This document shows, one piece after another, positions 24,882-35,396 of a DNA stretch of 64,000 nt; positions within the stretch are counted from its first letter, which is position 1, and every line of letters begins with the position of its first letter. The notes beneath the pieces are model-generated. The model worked only from the letters and a program-made list of their open reading frames with translations. It did not search any database and had not been told where the DNA came from. The position numbers were made by a program, and so were the translations under genes. Source of the stretch: Gammaproteobacteria bacterium (lineage in GTDB: Bacteria > Pseudomonadota > Gammaproteobacteria > SZUA-152); assembly GCA_032250735.1 (NCBI GenBank), contig JAVVEP010000014.1:1-64000 (forward strand), given 5' to 3'.

Positions 24882-26327
24882 CTAGATGACTTTGGAAAAC
24901 TGCTGCTGCGAGGATTTCTGCAGATACTTGTCGAACACCATGCAGACGTTGCGAATCAGCAGGCGACCGGCCGGGGCGACATCAATGGCATCGTCGGTGA
25001 TCACCAGTAATCCGTCTGCCGCCATGGACCGAAGCTCTTCCAGTTCCGGCGCAAAATAGTCCGCGAAGCTGATCCCGAAACGCTGCTCGATCTCCGCCGG
25101 GCGCAGTGAGAAATGACAGATCAAACGGGTGATGACCTCGCTGCGCAGCACATCATCCGCATCCAGCTCCAGGCCGCGATACACGGCCAGGCGGCCGGCA
25201 TCAATATCTTCATAATAGGCGTCGAGTGTTTTCTGGTTCTGGCTGAAGGCAGTGCCGACCTTGCCGATGGAGGTCACGCCCAGCCCGATCAGATCACAAT
25301 CCGCATGGGTCGAATAACCCTGGAAATTCCGGTACAGGGTGTGCTCGCGCTGCGCCACGGCCAGCTCGTCATCCGGTTTGGCGAAGTGATCCATGCCGAT
25401 ATAGACATAGCCGGCCTTGATCAGTCGCTCATTGGTGTCTTGCAGGATATCCAGCTTTTCAGTGGCGGAAGGCAGCTCATCTTCATTGATGCGGCGCTGC
25501 GGCTTGAACATCTCCGGCAAGTGCGCGTAATTAAACACCGACAGGCGGTCCGGACTGGCGGCGATAATCTTGTCCACCGTAGCACCGAAACTCGCGACGC
25601 TCTGGTGTGGCAGACCATAGATCAGGTCAATGCTGACGGACTTGAAACCCTCCGCCTTGGCGGCATTGAGAGTGGCGAAGGTCTGCTCTTCGCTCTGGAT
25701 GCGGTTCACTGATTTCTGCACACGCGGATCGAAATCCTGCACCCCGAGGCTCATGCGATTAAAACCGATCTCCCGCAGCAGGGCGACAGATTCCGGCGTC
25801 ACCTCACGCGGGTCGATCTCAATGGAATACTCGCCGCTGTCGTCCTCGTGTAACGGGAAGTATTGACGGGTGGTTGCCATCAGCTCGCGCATCTGCTGAT
25901 GGCTGATAAAGGTCGGCGTACCACCACCCCAGTGCAATTGATCGACTACGCGGTCATCATCAAACAGGGCCGCCTGCATGGCCAGCTCTTTGTACACACG
26001 CTCCAGATAGGGCTGGGATTTGCTGCGGTCCTTGGTGGCGATCTTGTTGCAGCCGCAGTAAAAACACACGGTGTCACAAAAGGGGATGTGGAAGTACAGC
26101 GATAGCGGTGTCGGCCGCCCCCCTTCCCGGAGCTGCGCCCTGCTCTGCTCATTGGTGCGCTCCGCCATCGCCCGATAGGCGGTCTCCCCAAAGGCCTCGT
26201 CAAATTTTACCGCGGTGGGATAGGAGGTATAGCGTGGCCCGGAACGATCGTAACGACGGATCAGCTCCAGATCGAAGACCAGTTTCTGTTCGGCGGAGGA
26301 CTCAGACGGGTGGGCGGGGACGGACAT
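24882..26327 (-). CDS. hemN: Oxygen-independent coproporphyrinogen III oxidase (HemN)
   Basis: Radical-SAM enzyme that decarboxylates coproporphyrinogen III to protoporphyrinogen IX, allowing haem synthesis without oxygen. 481 residues. The radical-SAM cluster motif is 'CDTVCFYCGCNK' (CxxxCxxC), preceded by 'LSLYFHIPFC'. The YPTAVKF-type N-terminus and the 'GVTSIGKVG' region support true HemN over HemW. The pathway fits a cell that needs haem c, as for the Wsp-type receptor. Upstream is TATAAT at 26375-26380. Confidence 0.94.
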   Translation of the reverse strand: MSVPAHPSESSAEQKLVFDLELIRRYDRSGPRYTSYPTAVKFDEAFGETAYRAMAERTNEQSRAQLREGGRPTPLSLYFHIPFCDTVCFYCGCNKIATKDRSKSQPYLERVYKELAMQAALFDDDRVVDQLHWGGGTPTFISHQQMRELMATTRQYFPLHEDDSGEYSIEIDPREVTPESVALLREIGFNRMSLGVQDFDPRVQKSVNRIQSEEQTFATLNAAKAEGFKSVSIDLIYGLPHQSVASFGATVDKIIAASPDRLSVFNYAHLPEMFKPQRRINEDELPSATEKLDILQDTNERLIKAGYVYIGMDHFAKPDDELAVAQREHTLYRNFQGYSTHADCDLIGLGVTSIGKVGTAFSQNQKTLDAYYEDIDAGRLAVYRGLELDADDVLRSEVITRLICHFSLRPAEIEQRFGISFADYFAPELEELRSMAADGLLVITDDAIDVAPAGRLLIRNVCMVFDKYLQKSSQQQFSKVI

Positions 26328-26357
26328 AGATTCTCACCAGATCGCTGGGGTTTTACC

Positions 26358-26428
26358 CCCGTGAATGACGGGGAATTATAGCCCGCCAGCGAGGCGATGG
26401 CCATTGCCCCTGATGCGACGGCGGGCTA
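26358..26428 (-). promoter_or_regulatory. hemN promoter/leader with overlapping hairpins
   Basis: The minus strand has TATAAT (26375-26380) as the hemN -10. The bases TAGCCCGCC (26379-26387) can pair with GGCGGGCTA (26420-26428, overlapping the prmB stop), so a possible prmB 3' hairpin overlaps the promoter. Downstream of the -10, CCCCGT-ACGGGG (26358-26374 region) forms a small hairpin. No FNR-type TTGAT-N4-ATCAA site is seen. Confidence 0.4.
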
Positions 26429-27355
26429 GTCCGCCGAGGTCGACGCCGACAGCTGTTCGGCGGTCAGCAGGAACACGTGGGTGCCCCCCCGTTCAAATTC
26501 CAGCCAGGTGAACGGCAGCTGGGGATAGGCCTCCACCAGGGCCGCGGCGCTGTTACCGACCTCCACAATCAATACCCCTTCCGGGGTCAGAAAATCCGCC
26601 GCCTGCTGGAGGATGCGGCGGGTGATATCCAGCCCATCCTGCCCCGAGGCCAGGGCCAGCGCCGGTTCGTGACGGTACTCCTGCGGCAGGGCGGCCATGT
26701 CCTCGGCATCCACATAGGGGGGGTTGCTGACGATCAGGTCATAGCGCTGACCCGCCACGGCGGCAAACAGGTCCCCCTGATGCAGGTGGAGGTGATCACC
26801 CACCTGATGGCGTTGCACATTCTGCTCGGCCACCGCCAGCGCATCGGCCGACAGATCGGTGGCATCCACCTGGGCGAAGGGAAAGGCCAGGGCGCAGGCG
26901 ATGGCGATGCAGCCGCCGCCGGTACACAGGTCCAGAATGCGCGTGACCTGCGACGGCTCCACCCAGGGTTCAAAACCCGCCTCGATCAGTTCGGCGATGG
27001 GCGAGCGCGGTATCAGCACCCGCTCATCCACATAAAACGGCAGACCGGCAAACCAGGCCTCGCGGGTAAGATAGGCGGCGGGCAGGCGGGTATCGAGCCG
27101 CCGCCGCAGTAGCTCCAGCACTGTGTCGCGTTCGGCCAGGGTCAGGCGCGTGGCCAGCATATAGGGCGGGATCTGCGGCGGCAGATGCAGGGCATGGGTG
27201 ACCAGATACAGGGCCTCGTCGAGAGCATTATCCGTGCCGTGACCGAAATACAGCTGGGCCTCACGAAAACGGCTGGCGCCCCAGCGCACATAATCACCCA
27301 GGCTGTGCAGCGCATCGAGAATGCCGCTGTCGAGAAGATCGTTGTTGCCGCTCAC
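26426..27355 (-). CDS. prmB: Ribosomal protein L3 N5-glutamine methyltransferase (PrmB)
   Basis: SAM-dependent methylase that modifies a glutamine of ribosomal protein L3. 309 residues from the chosen GTG (27355), matching the usual 310; the frame is open to 27493 but the extra part is not conserved. Motifs: '[17 protein letters not shown]' for SAM binding and catalytic '[13 protein letters not shown]' (NPPY). PrmC is the close paralogue; the length and N-terminus ('[10 protein letters not shown]', '[13 protein letters not shown]') fit PrmB. AGGA lies just before the GTG. Divergent from ettA. Confidence 0.9.
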   Translation of the reverse strand: MSGNNDLLDSGILDALHSLGDYVRWGASRFREAQLYFGHGTDNALDEALYLVTHALHLPPQIPPYMLATRLTLAERDTVLELLRRRLDTRLPAAYLTREAWFAGLPFYVDERVLIPRSPIAELIEAGFEPWVEPSQVTRILDLCTGGGCIAIACALAFPFAQVDATDLSADALAVAEQNVQRHQVGDHLHLHQGDLFAAVAGQRYDLIVSNPPYVDAEDMAALPQEYRHEPALALASGQDGLDITRRILQQAADFLTPEGVLIVEVGNSAAALVEAYPQLPFTWLEFERGGTHVFLLTAEQLSASTSAD

Positions 27356-27553
27356 TGTGTCCTGCTCCGTTACAAGATGCCTGTTACGGCAAGAATGCGC
27401 TGTGGTAAAGTACGCGCCAGAACGTCGTATATTACGGCAAATATCCGATGATGGCGCGCCGCACGCACACGTCGGGCAGCTGATATTGTTCAACCTGGAT
27501 CCGATAAACCTGTTTCAATTGCCGTTCCACCCTAACATCGAGAAAAAACTCCC

Positions 27554-29221
<1,668 letters not shown>

Positions 29222-29272
29222 TCTCACACATTAAATTCACGCATTTTTAGACAACCCTGCAAACAGTGACCG

Positions 29273-30010
29273 ATGGCCATACTCTGGCAAAAACAGACCA
29301 AAGATACCTGCTATGAAGTACGCACCGCCGGCAAGACCCGGCGCCTGTACAGCAATGGCGTGTTTCACAGCCAATATCACCCGGACCGGCCGAACAGTGG
29401 CGGGATCTGGGATTTGCTGGTGGTGCCGGCCTTCTTCCGGCCGCCGGGACGTATCCGCCGGGTATTGCTGCTCGGCGTCGGCGGGGGTTCGGCCATTCAT
29501 CTGCTACGGCGTTTTGTGGGGCCGGCTGAGATCATCGGCGTTGAACTCAGCGAGATCCATCTACAGATTGCGCGACAGTTTTTTGGTATCAAAAAACACA
29601 TGGCGACCCTGCACCATGCGGATGCCGTGCAGTGGTTACGGGACTATGACGGTCCGCCGTTTGACCTCATCATTGATGACCTGTTCGGCAACGAGGATGA
29701 TGTGGAGCGTGCCGTCGCCATTGATACGCCCTGGTGCAATACACTGTTAAGCCATCTCAATAAAAACGGCACCCTGGTAATCAATTTCATTGGCAGCAAG
29801 GCGCTGAAACAGAGTGCCTGTGTGGCGGAACCCGGCATCGCGCGCCACTTCAGATCCAGTTTCCAGCTGAGCCTGCCGGCCTATGAGAATGCCATCGGGG
29901 TGTTTATTGGTGCGCCTAGCAGCAGCAAGATGCTGCGGGAAAATCTGGCCCTCGCACCGGCGCTGAATCAAAAAAATCTCGAGTTCCAGATACGCACGCT
30001 GGGAAAATAA
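29273..30010 (+). CDS. Spermidine-synthase-like methyltransferase-fold protein
   Basis: 245-residue Rossmann-fold protein related to polyamine aminopropyltransferases. The SAM/decarboxy-SAM-binding loop is 'LLLGVGGGSAIHLLRR', followed by 'EIIGVELSEIHLQIARQFFG' and 'DAVQWLRDYD' and 'FDLIIDDLFG'. The N-terminal beta-strand domain and the acidic loop of true spermidine synthases are shortened, so the substrate is uncertain. Probably co-transcribed with ettA. Confidence 0.7.
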   Translation: MAILWQKQTKDTCYEVRTAGKTRRLYSNGVFHSQYHPDRPNSGGIWDLLVVPAFFRPPGRIRRVLLLGVGGGSAIHLLRRFVGPAEIIGVELSEIHLQIARQFFGIKKHMATLHHADAVQWLRDYDGPPFDLIIDDLFGNEDDVERAVAIDTPWCNTLLSHLNKNGTLVINFIGSKALKQSACVAEPGIARHFRSSFQLSLPAYENAIGVFIGAPSSSKMLRENLALAPALNQKNLEFQIRTLGK

Positions 30011-30070
30011 TTTCTGCATGGGCGTTCATGGCCATCCTGCATGCCCAAAATCAACGACAACACTTTTCTC

Positions 30071-30121
30071 CAACAATTGACACCAACAATTGACACCAAC
30101 AATCAACGACGATAATTAACC
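30071..30121 (+). repeat. 13-bp tandem repeat with duplicated -35-like TTGACA before hopJ
   Basis: CAACAATTGACAC occurs twice in tandem (30071-30083, 30084-30096) with a degenerate third copy (30097-30109). Each perfect copy contains TTGACA. GATAAT at 30111-30116 resembles a -10 and lies just six bases before the hopJ ATG. No Shine-Dalgarno is visible. Confidence 0.5.
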
Positions 30122-30484
30122 ATGACGATCGAAGAACTGCTTACGCGCATCAAGACCCGGCCCGAGACGGTGGAGTTCGAGGAGGTGATTGACTGTATCG
30201 ATGACTACTACGATTACACGCCGACCCATTTCACCAACGGCCAGGGACATGACATGGTGATAAACCAGCCCGGCAGCAATGAAGGTTCGTGCAAGATTTT
30301 TGCCTTCGCCACCCTGGAAGGTCTGAATGAAGAAGAGACGCTGGCCTGTTTTGGGAAATACTATCGAGAAGACGTGTTACAGCATCCGCAGGCCAATGAC
30401 CACGCCAATATCCGCACCTTCATGCGTCATGGCTGGCATGGGATTCAGTTTGAGCACTCGGCCCTGGTTCGACACAAGGAATAA
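30122..30484 (+). CDS. HopJ-type III effector family protein
   Basis: 120-residue cytosolic protein of the HopJ family, widespread in proteobacteria. Sequence features are 'FEEVIDCIDDYYDYTPTHFTNG', 'GSNEGSCKIFAFA' and 'TFMRHGWHGIQF', which I recognise as HopJ signatures. The family name comes from a plant-pathogen effector screen. There is no secretion system nearby, so a housekeeping role is more likely here; the function is unknown. Confidence 0.8.
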   Translation: MTIEELLTRIKTRPETVEFEEVIDCIDDYYDYTPTHFTNGQGHDMVINQPGSNEGSCKIFAFATLEGLNEEETLACFGKYYREDVLQHPQANDHANIRTFMRHGWHGIQFEHSALVRHKE

Positions 30485-30562
30485 CGGGCAGCTTGCGCAC
30501 TGCGCCGGTGTTAGCCAAGTACATTTTTACACTCACCCAACCTGACCGAAATAATATAGTCC

Positions 30563-30679
30563 GTAGGGCGCAATAACCGAAGGGCATTGCGCCGCATGTC
30601 TAAGTGCTAAGAGCGATGGCTTTTACTCGGCACTATCTTAGGGGATATGGCGCAATGCCCTTCGGTTATTGCGCCCTAC
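30563..30679. repeat. Long 31-bp perfect inverted repeat (possible MITE or terminator pair)
   Basis: Positions 30563-30593 (beginning GTAGGGCGCAATAACCGAAG) and 30649-30679 are exact reverse complements over 31 bases, with a 55-base interior. The element lies between hopJ (+) and rlmD (-), which converge, so it may also act as a bidirectional terminator. The arms are rich in GGGC/GCCC, like repetitive elements dispersed in proteobacterial genomes. No transposase is present. Confidence 0.85.
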
Positions 30680-30708
30680 AGGTGGTAGTTACTCAGCACT
30701 TAGCCGTA

Positions 30709-32058
30709 TTAGTCCCTGATAAACAAGGCGATCGATTCCACGTGCGCGGTGTGCGGAAACATGTCCATCACCCCGGTGCTGACCAGGGTGTAGCCGTGCT
30801 GATTCACCAGCACACCGGCATCCCGCGCCAGGGTGGCCGGATCGCAGGAGACATAGACGATCCGTTGCGGCAGGGGTTTCAGCAGCTTTTCCACTACCAC
30901 CGGCGCGCCGCTGCGTGGCGGGTCGAGCAACAGCTTATTGAACCCCTCGCCATACCAGGGCTCGGCCGCGAGATCGCCATTGAGATCGGCCATGTGGAAC
31001 TCGACATTCTGGATCCGGTTACGTTGCGCATTTTCACGCGCCCTTTCCACCAGGCTCTGCTCACCCTCCACCCCCACCACCCGCCCGGCCCTGCGGGCCA
31101 TGGGCAGGGAAAAATTGCCCAGTCCACAGAACAGGTCCAGCACCCGATCCTGCGGGGTCAGTTCGAGTAGGGCGACCGCGCGGTCGATCATCTGGATATT
31201 GAGCTCGGCGTTGACCTGGGTAAAGTCGGTGGGCAGAAACTGCAGGGTCACATCATAGGCCGGCAGCGCATAACTCAGGACGAAGTCGTCGGGCCGGTCT
31301 GCGGACACGGCCGGCCACAGGCGCCGGATCGTGGTTGGCCCCTTGGGCTGCACAAAGATGCCGAGTTTTTCGCGCTCGCCATAGGCGCGTAATCGCTGTT
31401 CATCCTCGTCGCTCAGGGGTTCCAAATGACGAAATACCAGGGCGACCTGCTGGTCGCCGACGGCCACCTCGATCTGTGGAATCTTGTCACGCACCGACAA
31501 CTGATTCACCAGTTCGCCAAACTGGCCCAGGCGCGAACCAATGGCCTCGTGCAACACATCACACTGTTTGGCATCGGTCAGAAAGGCGCTGTGCCTCTCA
31601 CGAAAGCCGACCCGCACCACGGCCTCGCGGCGCATGAACTTCACCCCCAGGCGCGCCTTTCGGCGATAACCCCACGGCGCCGCCGTGAGCGGCGGCAGGA
31701 TTTCGCCGGGTGTGACCTTGCCGAGGTGCTGCAGATTTTCCAGCAGGCGGTCCTGCTTGGCGCGAATCTGATCTTCCGGGCTCAGGTGTTGCAGGCTACA
31801 GCCACCGCAGACGCCAAAGTGCGGACAACGCGGCGCAATCCGCTGGGGGGATGGCGTCAGCACCTCGACCACATCGCCCTCGTCAAACTTGCCGTGTTTC
31901 CGGGTGTAACGGAACATCACCTCTTCACCCGGCAGGGCGCGCGCGATAAAGATGACCTTGCCGTCGATATGGCTGATGCCACGCCCATCATGGGCCATGG
32001 CCGTAATGGTGGCGCGCACCGGTTCGGTGGGAAGTTTTTTATGGCGACGTCGGGACAT
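30709..32058 (-). CDS. rlmD: 23S rRNA (uracil-1939-C5) methyltransferase (RlmD)
   Basis: SAM-dependent m5U methyltransferase of 23S rRNA (formerly RumA). 449 residues: TRAM RNA-binding domain (about 10-70), [4Fe-4S] motif in 'CPHFGVCGGCSLQHL', SAM domain with 'VLDLFCGLGNFSLPMAR', and the catalytic region 'LLLDPPRSGA' and 'VYVSCDPATLARD' with the nucleophilic Cys. RlmC and TrmA are the nearest relatives; the TRAM domain and iron-sulfur cluster place it with RlmD. Convergent with hopJ. Confidence 0.92.
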   Translation of the reverse strand: MSRRRHKKLPTEPVRATITAMAHDGRGISHIDGKVIFIARALPGEEVMFRYTRKHGKFDEGDVVEVLTPSPQRIAPRCPHFGVCGGCSLQHLSPEDQIRAKQDRLLENLQHLGKVTPGEILPPLTAAPWGYRRKARLGVKFMRREAVVRVGFRERHSAFLTDAKQCDVLHEAIGSRLGQFGELVNQLSVRDKIPQIEVAVGDQQVALVFRHLEPLSDEDEQRLRAYGEREKLGIFVQPKGPTTIRRLWPAVSADRPDDFVLSYALPAYDVTLQFLPTDFTQVNAELNIQMIDRAVALLELTPQDRVLDLFCGLGNFSLPMARRAGRVVGVEGEQSLVERARENAQRNRIQNVEFHMADLNGDLAAEPWYGEGFNKLLLDPPRSGAPVVVEKLLKPLPQRIVYVSCDPATLARDAGVLVNQHGYTLVSTGVMDMFPHTAHVESIALFIRD

Positions 32059-32157
32059 GGGGGACTCGGGTTTCTAGTGCATTAATTAATAGGAATAGGA
32101 ATAGGGATTGTTCGTCACACCGGCGTAGCGGCCGTGAGAGACAAACAGGGCTGCGCT

Positions 32158-33048
32158 CTAGGCCGGAAACACGTCCGTCGAAAGATAGCGGTCACCGCGA
32201 TCGCAGATGATGGCCACAATCACCGCGTTTTCCACCTGCGCCGACAGCTCCAGGGCCGCGGCGACCGCGCCCCCGGAGGAGATGCCGGCAAATATGCCCT
32301 CCCGGGCGGCCAGTGCCCGGGTGGTGTTTTCGGCGTCCTGCTGGGAGATATCGAGGATGCGATCGACCCGGGTCTCATCATAGATCGTCGGCAGGTATTC
32401 CCTGGGCCAGCGGCGAATGCCGGGGATGGAGGCGCCCTCGGTCGGCTGCACGCCGACGATCTCGATGCTCGGCTTCACCTCTTTGAAATACCGCGAGCAG
32501 CCCATGATCGTGCCCGTGGTGCCCATCGCGCTCACAAAGTGGGTGATGCGGTTGGCGGTATCCCGCATGATCTCCGGCGCCGTGCCCTCATAGTGGGCCC
32601 GCGGGTTATCGGGATTGGCAAACTGATCCAGCACCCGCCCCCTGCCCTCGGCCTGCATCTGTTGCGCCAGATCACGCGCACCCTCCATGCTCTGTTGCTG
32701 GCTGACCAGCACGATCTCGGCGCCAAAGGCCTTCATCACCCCGCGCCGCTCGACGCTCATGTGCTCGGGCATGATCAACACCATGCGGTACCCCTTGATG
32801 GCGGCCGCCATGGCCAGGGCGATGCCGGTGTTGCCGCTGGTGGCCTCAATCAGCGTATCGCCGGGGCAGATCTCTCCCCGCGCCTCGGCGTGCTGGATCA
32901 TGCTCAGTGCCGGGCGGTCTTTGACCGAACCCGCAGGATTATTGCCTTCAAGCTTGACCAGGATGCTATTGCTGGTCTCGCCGGGCAGGCGTTGCAGGCG
33001 CACCAGGGGGGTGTTGCCAACAAAGGACTCGATGGTGGGAAATGTCAT
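32158..33048 (-). CDS. cysM: Cysteine synthase B (CysM)
   Basis: PLP enzyme making cysteine from O-acetylserine with sulfide, or S-sulfocysteine with thiosulfate. 296 residues. The PLP lysine is in 'NPAGSVKDRPALS', the phosphate loop in 'ATSGNTGIALAM', and the sequence matches CysM better than CysK ('RVDRILDISQQDAENTTRAL'). It can use thiosulfate, which would suit a sulfur-rich habitat, but that is an inference. It lies upstream of rlmD on the same strand. Confidence 0.92.
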   Translation of the reverse strand: MTFPTIESFVGNTPLVRLQRLPGETSNSILVKLEGNNPAGSVKDRPALSMIQHAEARGEICPGDTLIEATSGNTGIALAMAAAIKGYRMVLIMPEHMSVERRGVMKAFGAEIVLVSQQQSMEGARDLAQQMQAEGRGRVLDQFANPDNPRAHYEGTAPEIMRDTANRITHFVSAMGTTGTIMGCSRYFKEVKPSIEIVGVQPTEGASIPGIRRWPREYLPTIYDETRVDRILDISQQDAENTTRALAAREGIFAGISSGGAVAAALELSAQVENAVIVAIICDRGDRYLSTDVFPA

Positions 33049-33297
33049 GTTGTATAACCGGCGGTGAAAAAGAGACGCCTAATGTACTGATCTCGTCTAT
33101 TTAATCAAGGGGAGCTGGGGACAAAGCGTGTTGTTGAATGAGCTCAGCGCCCCAAATGTGCAGCCAAATGGCGGAATCGTACCGTCAGGGCTGATAGAAT
33201 GAACCCAGGTTGCAGGACAGCCAACCTCCCGTTGATATCGCCTCGTAGAGATACGGATCAGAACCACTGGGCGGCACACAAAAGAGATCGCTTGATA

Positions 33298-35340
33298 ATG
33301 AAAATAATCACACCAGCGCCAGAGCCTCAACGCCTCTCCCTACACTGTCTTTTCGCCGCCACGCTTGCCCTCGCCTGTCTATCCCCGGCCTATGCGCTGG
33401 AACCCGTCACCCTCGCCGCGCTGTCGGAAGAAGACTTCCTGGCGGACATCCCCATGGTGTTGACGGCCACCCGACTGGCGCAACCGATCACCGAGGCCCC
33501 GGCGGCGATCTCCATCATCGACCGGGAGATGATCCGCGCCTCAGGCGCGCGGGAAATCGTCGACCTGTTTCGCATGGTGCCCGGCTTCGTGGTGAGCCGG
33601 GACAGCGGCCACTCCCCCATCGTCACCTACCACGGCCTTTCTACCGAATACCTCGCCCGCATGCAGGTGCTGGTTGATGGCCGCTCGGTCTATTCGCCAG
33701 TGTTTGGCGGTGTGGACTGGGCAAACCTGCCCCTGGCGATGGACGACATTGAACGCATCGAGGTGATCCGCGGTCCCAACTCCGCCAGTTACGGCAGTAA
33801 CGCCTTCCTCAGTGTGATCAACATCATTACCCAGCACGCCTCCGCCACCAGCGGCACCTTTGTGCGGGGCACCCACGGCAGCAACGGCGCGCGAGACGCC
33901 ACGGTGCGCTACGGCAATACAGGGGGTGGCTTCGACTACCGCATTACCGCCAACATCAACAAGGACGATGGCTTCGAGGCCCGCGAGGATGATCGCAACC
34001 TGAAAACCGCGCGTTTTCGCGCCGACTATCAGGCCAGCGCCAGGGACAGCGTGCTGTTTCAGGCCGGCGCCACGCGCGGCATCAGGGAGATCGACTCCAA
34101 AACCCTGCTGACCACCGAGGACCGCGACATCAACATCAATTTTGAACAGATCCGCTGGCAACGACAGATCGACAATGACGATGCCGTCAGCCTGCAATTC
34201 TTCCACACCCTGGAGGACATCAATGAGATCTTTGATGTCGTCCTGCCACCGGCGGTGCATATCATCCGCGACAGCTCGACACGCGCGGAACGCTTTGACC
34301 TTGAACTGCAACATACCAGGCAGTTAGAGGAGAAGGCGCGTCTGGTGTGGGGACTGGGCCTGCGTCAGGATGCGGCCAGTGGCCCGCACCTGTTTGGCAC
34401 CGACCCCGCGACCGGCTACACCGGCAGCCGGAAATATTTCTACAATCAGGTGGCGCGCGGCTTCAGCAATGTGGAGTGGCGCCTAAAGCCCAATCTCACC
34501 CTCAATCTGGGGGCGATGCTGGAGCGCTCCGATCTGGCCGATTATGAATTCTCGCCGCGCCTCGGCCTCAACTATTCCTTTACGCCGCAACAGTCGATCC
34601 GCCTCATCGCCAGCCGCGCCACGCGTACTCCTACCCTCACCGAGGCGCGATCCAACTTCCGCATCCCGATTGAAAATTACCCGGCACCACCCTTCGACTT
34701 TACGACCACTATCTGGGTGGGTAACGAAGATCTCAACCCGGAGAAAATTACCGCGTATGAGCTGGGTTATCACGCCGACCTCACGCGCAACAAACTCTCC
34801 TTCGACCTGAAGCTGTTCCGTGAAAACCTGCACGGCCTCATCTCGCTGGACGAAAACAGCATCCCCAATCCGGCCGATCCTCTGCTTGGTGAGTATGAGA
34901 GATATGACAACCTCACCGATGCCCACATCAGGGGCGCCGAGGCCAATCTGGATTTTTCACCGACACCGGCTAGTCGCCTGATTCTGTCACGCTCATTGAC
35001 GGACATCAAAAGTGAAAACCCTAACATTTCCTCTGAAAAACTCGACGAGACCGCCCCCCGCCACATCACCTCCATCCTTGCCCTGCATCACTTTCCCAGC
35101 GGCATCAGCAGCAGCCTGCTGTATTACCGCGTCAGTGAGAGCAACGGACTCGGTTCGGGCGACCCACTGCCTGGCTATCAGCACGTCAACGTGCGCGTCG
35201 GCTTTCCCTTCAGGGCATCGGGCGTCAGCGGTGAACTGGCCTTTGTCGTACAAAACATCGGCGATGGCTATATCGACTGGCGATCGGAGAATGTGGCCGA
35301 GACACAGCAATACGTAACGGTTTCTGCCCAGCTTGATTAG
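33298..35340 (+). CDS. TonB-dependent outer-membrane receptor
   Basis: 680-residue outer-membrane protein from the chosen ATG (an upstream frame opens at 33199). A signal peptide (about 1-32, 'AATLALACLSPAYALE') is followed by a plug domain (about 50-175, 'APAAISIIDREMIRASGARE', 'GPNSASYGSNAFLSVINI') and a 22-strand barrel. The C-terminus ends near 'YVTVSAQLD', not the usual aromatic residue. It resembles cobalamin/iron-type receptors, but the ligand cannot be read. Followed by a lone binding protein and a hybrid kinase, which suggests ligand uptake linked to sensing. No TonB or transport genes are adjacent. Confidence 0.85.
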   Translation: MKIITPAPEPQRLSLHCLFAATLALACLSPAYALEPVTLAALSEEDFLADIPMVLTATRLAQPITEAPAAISIIDREMIRASGAREIVDLFRMVPGFVVSRDSGHSPIVTYHGLSTEYLARMQVLVDGRSVYSPVFGGVDWANLPLAMDDIERIEVIRGPNSASYGSNAFLSVINIITQHASATSGTFVRGTHGSNGARDATVRYGNTGGGFDYRITANINKDDGFEAREDDRNLKTARFRADYQASARDSVLFQAGATRGIREIDSKTLLTTEDRDININFEQIRWQRQIDNDDAVSLQFFHTLEDINEIFDVVLPPAVHIIRDSSTRAERFDLELQHTRQLEEKARLVWGLGLRQDAASGPHLFGTDPATGYTGSRKYFYNQVARGFSNVEWRLKPNLTLNLGAMLERSDLADYEFSPRLGLNYSFTPQQSIRLIASRATRTPTLTEARSNFRIPIENYPAPPFDFTTTIWVGNEDLNPEKITAYELGYHADLTRNKLSFDLKLFRENLHGLISLDENSIPNPADPLLGEYERYDNLTDAHIRGAEANLDFSPTPASRLILSRSLTDIKSENPNISSEKLDETAPRHITSILALHHFPSGISSSLLYYRVSESNGLGSGDPLPGYQHVNVRVGFPFRASGVSGELAFVVQNIGDGYIDWRSENVAETQQYVTVSAQLD

Positions 35341-35396
35341 AAATAATCGATAGACATGCCCATAACCAGGACAAGACAGGCACACAAGCCTAGATA

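Noticed and set aside
32134..33057. 307-residue plus-strand frame opposite cysM
   Set aside because: Antisense shadow of a clear CysM protein.
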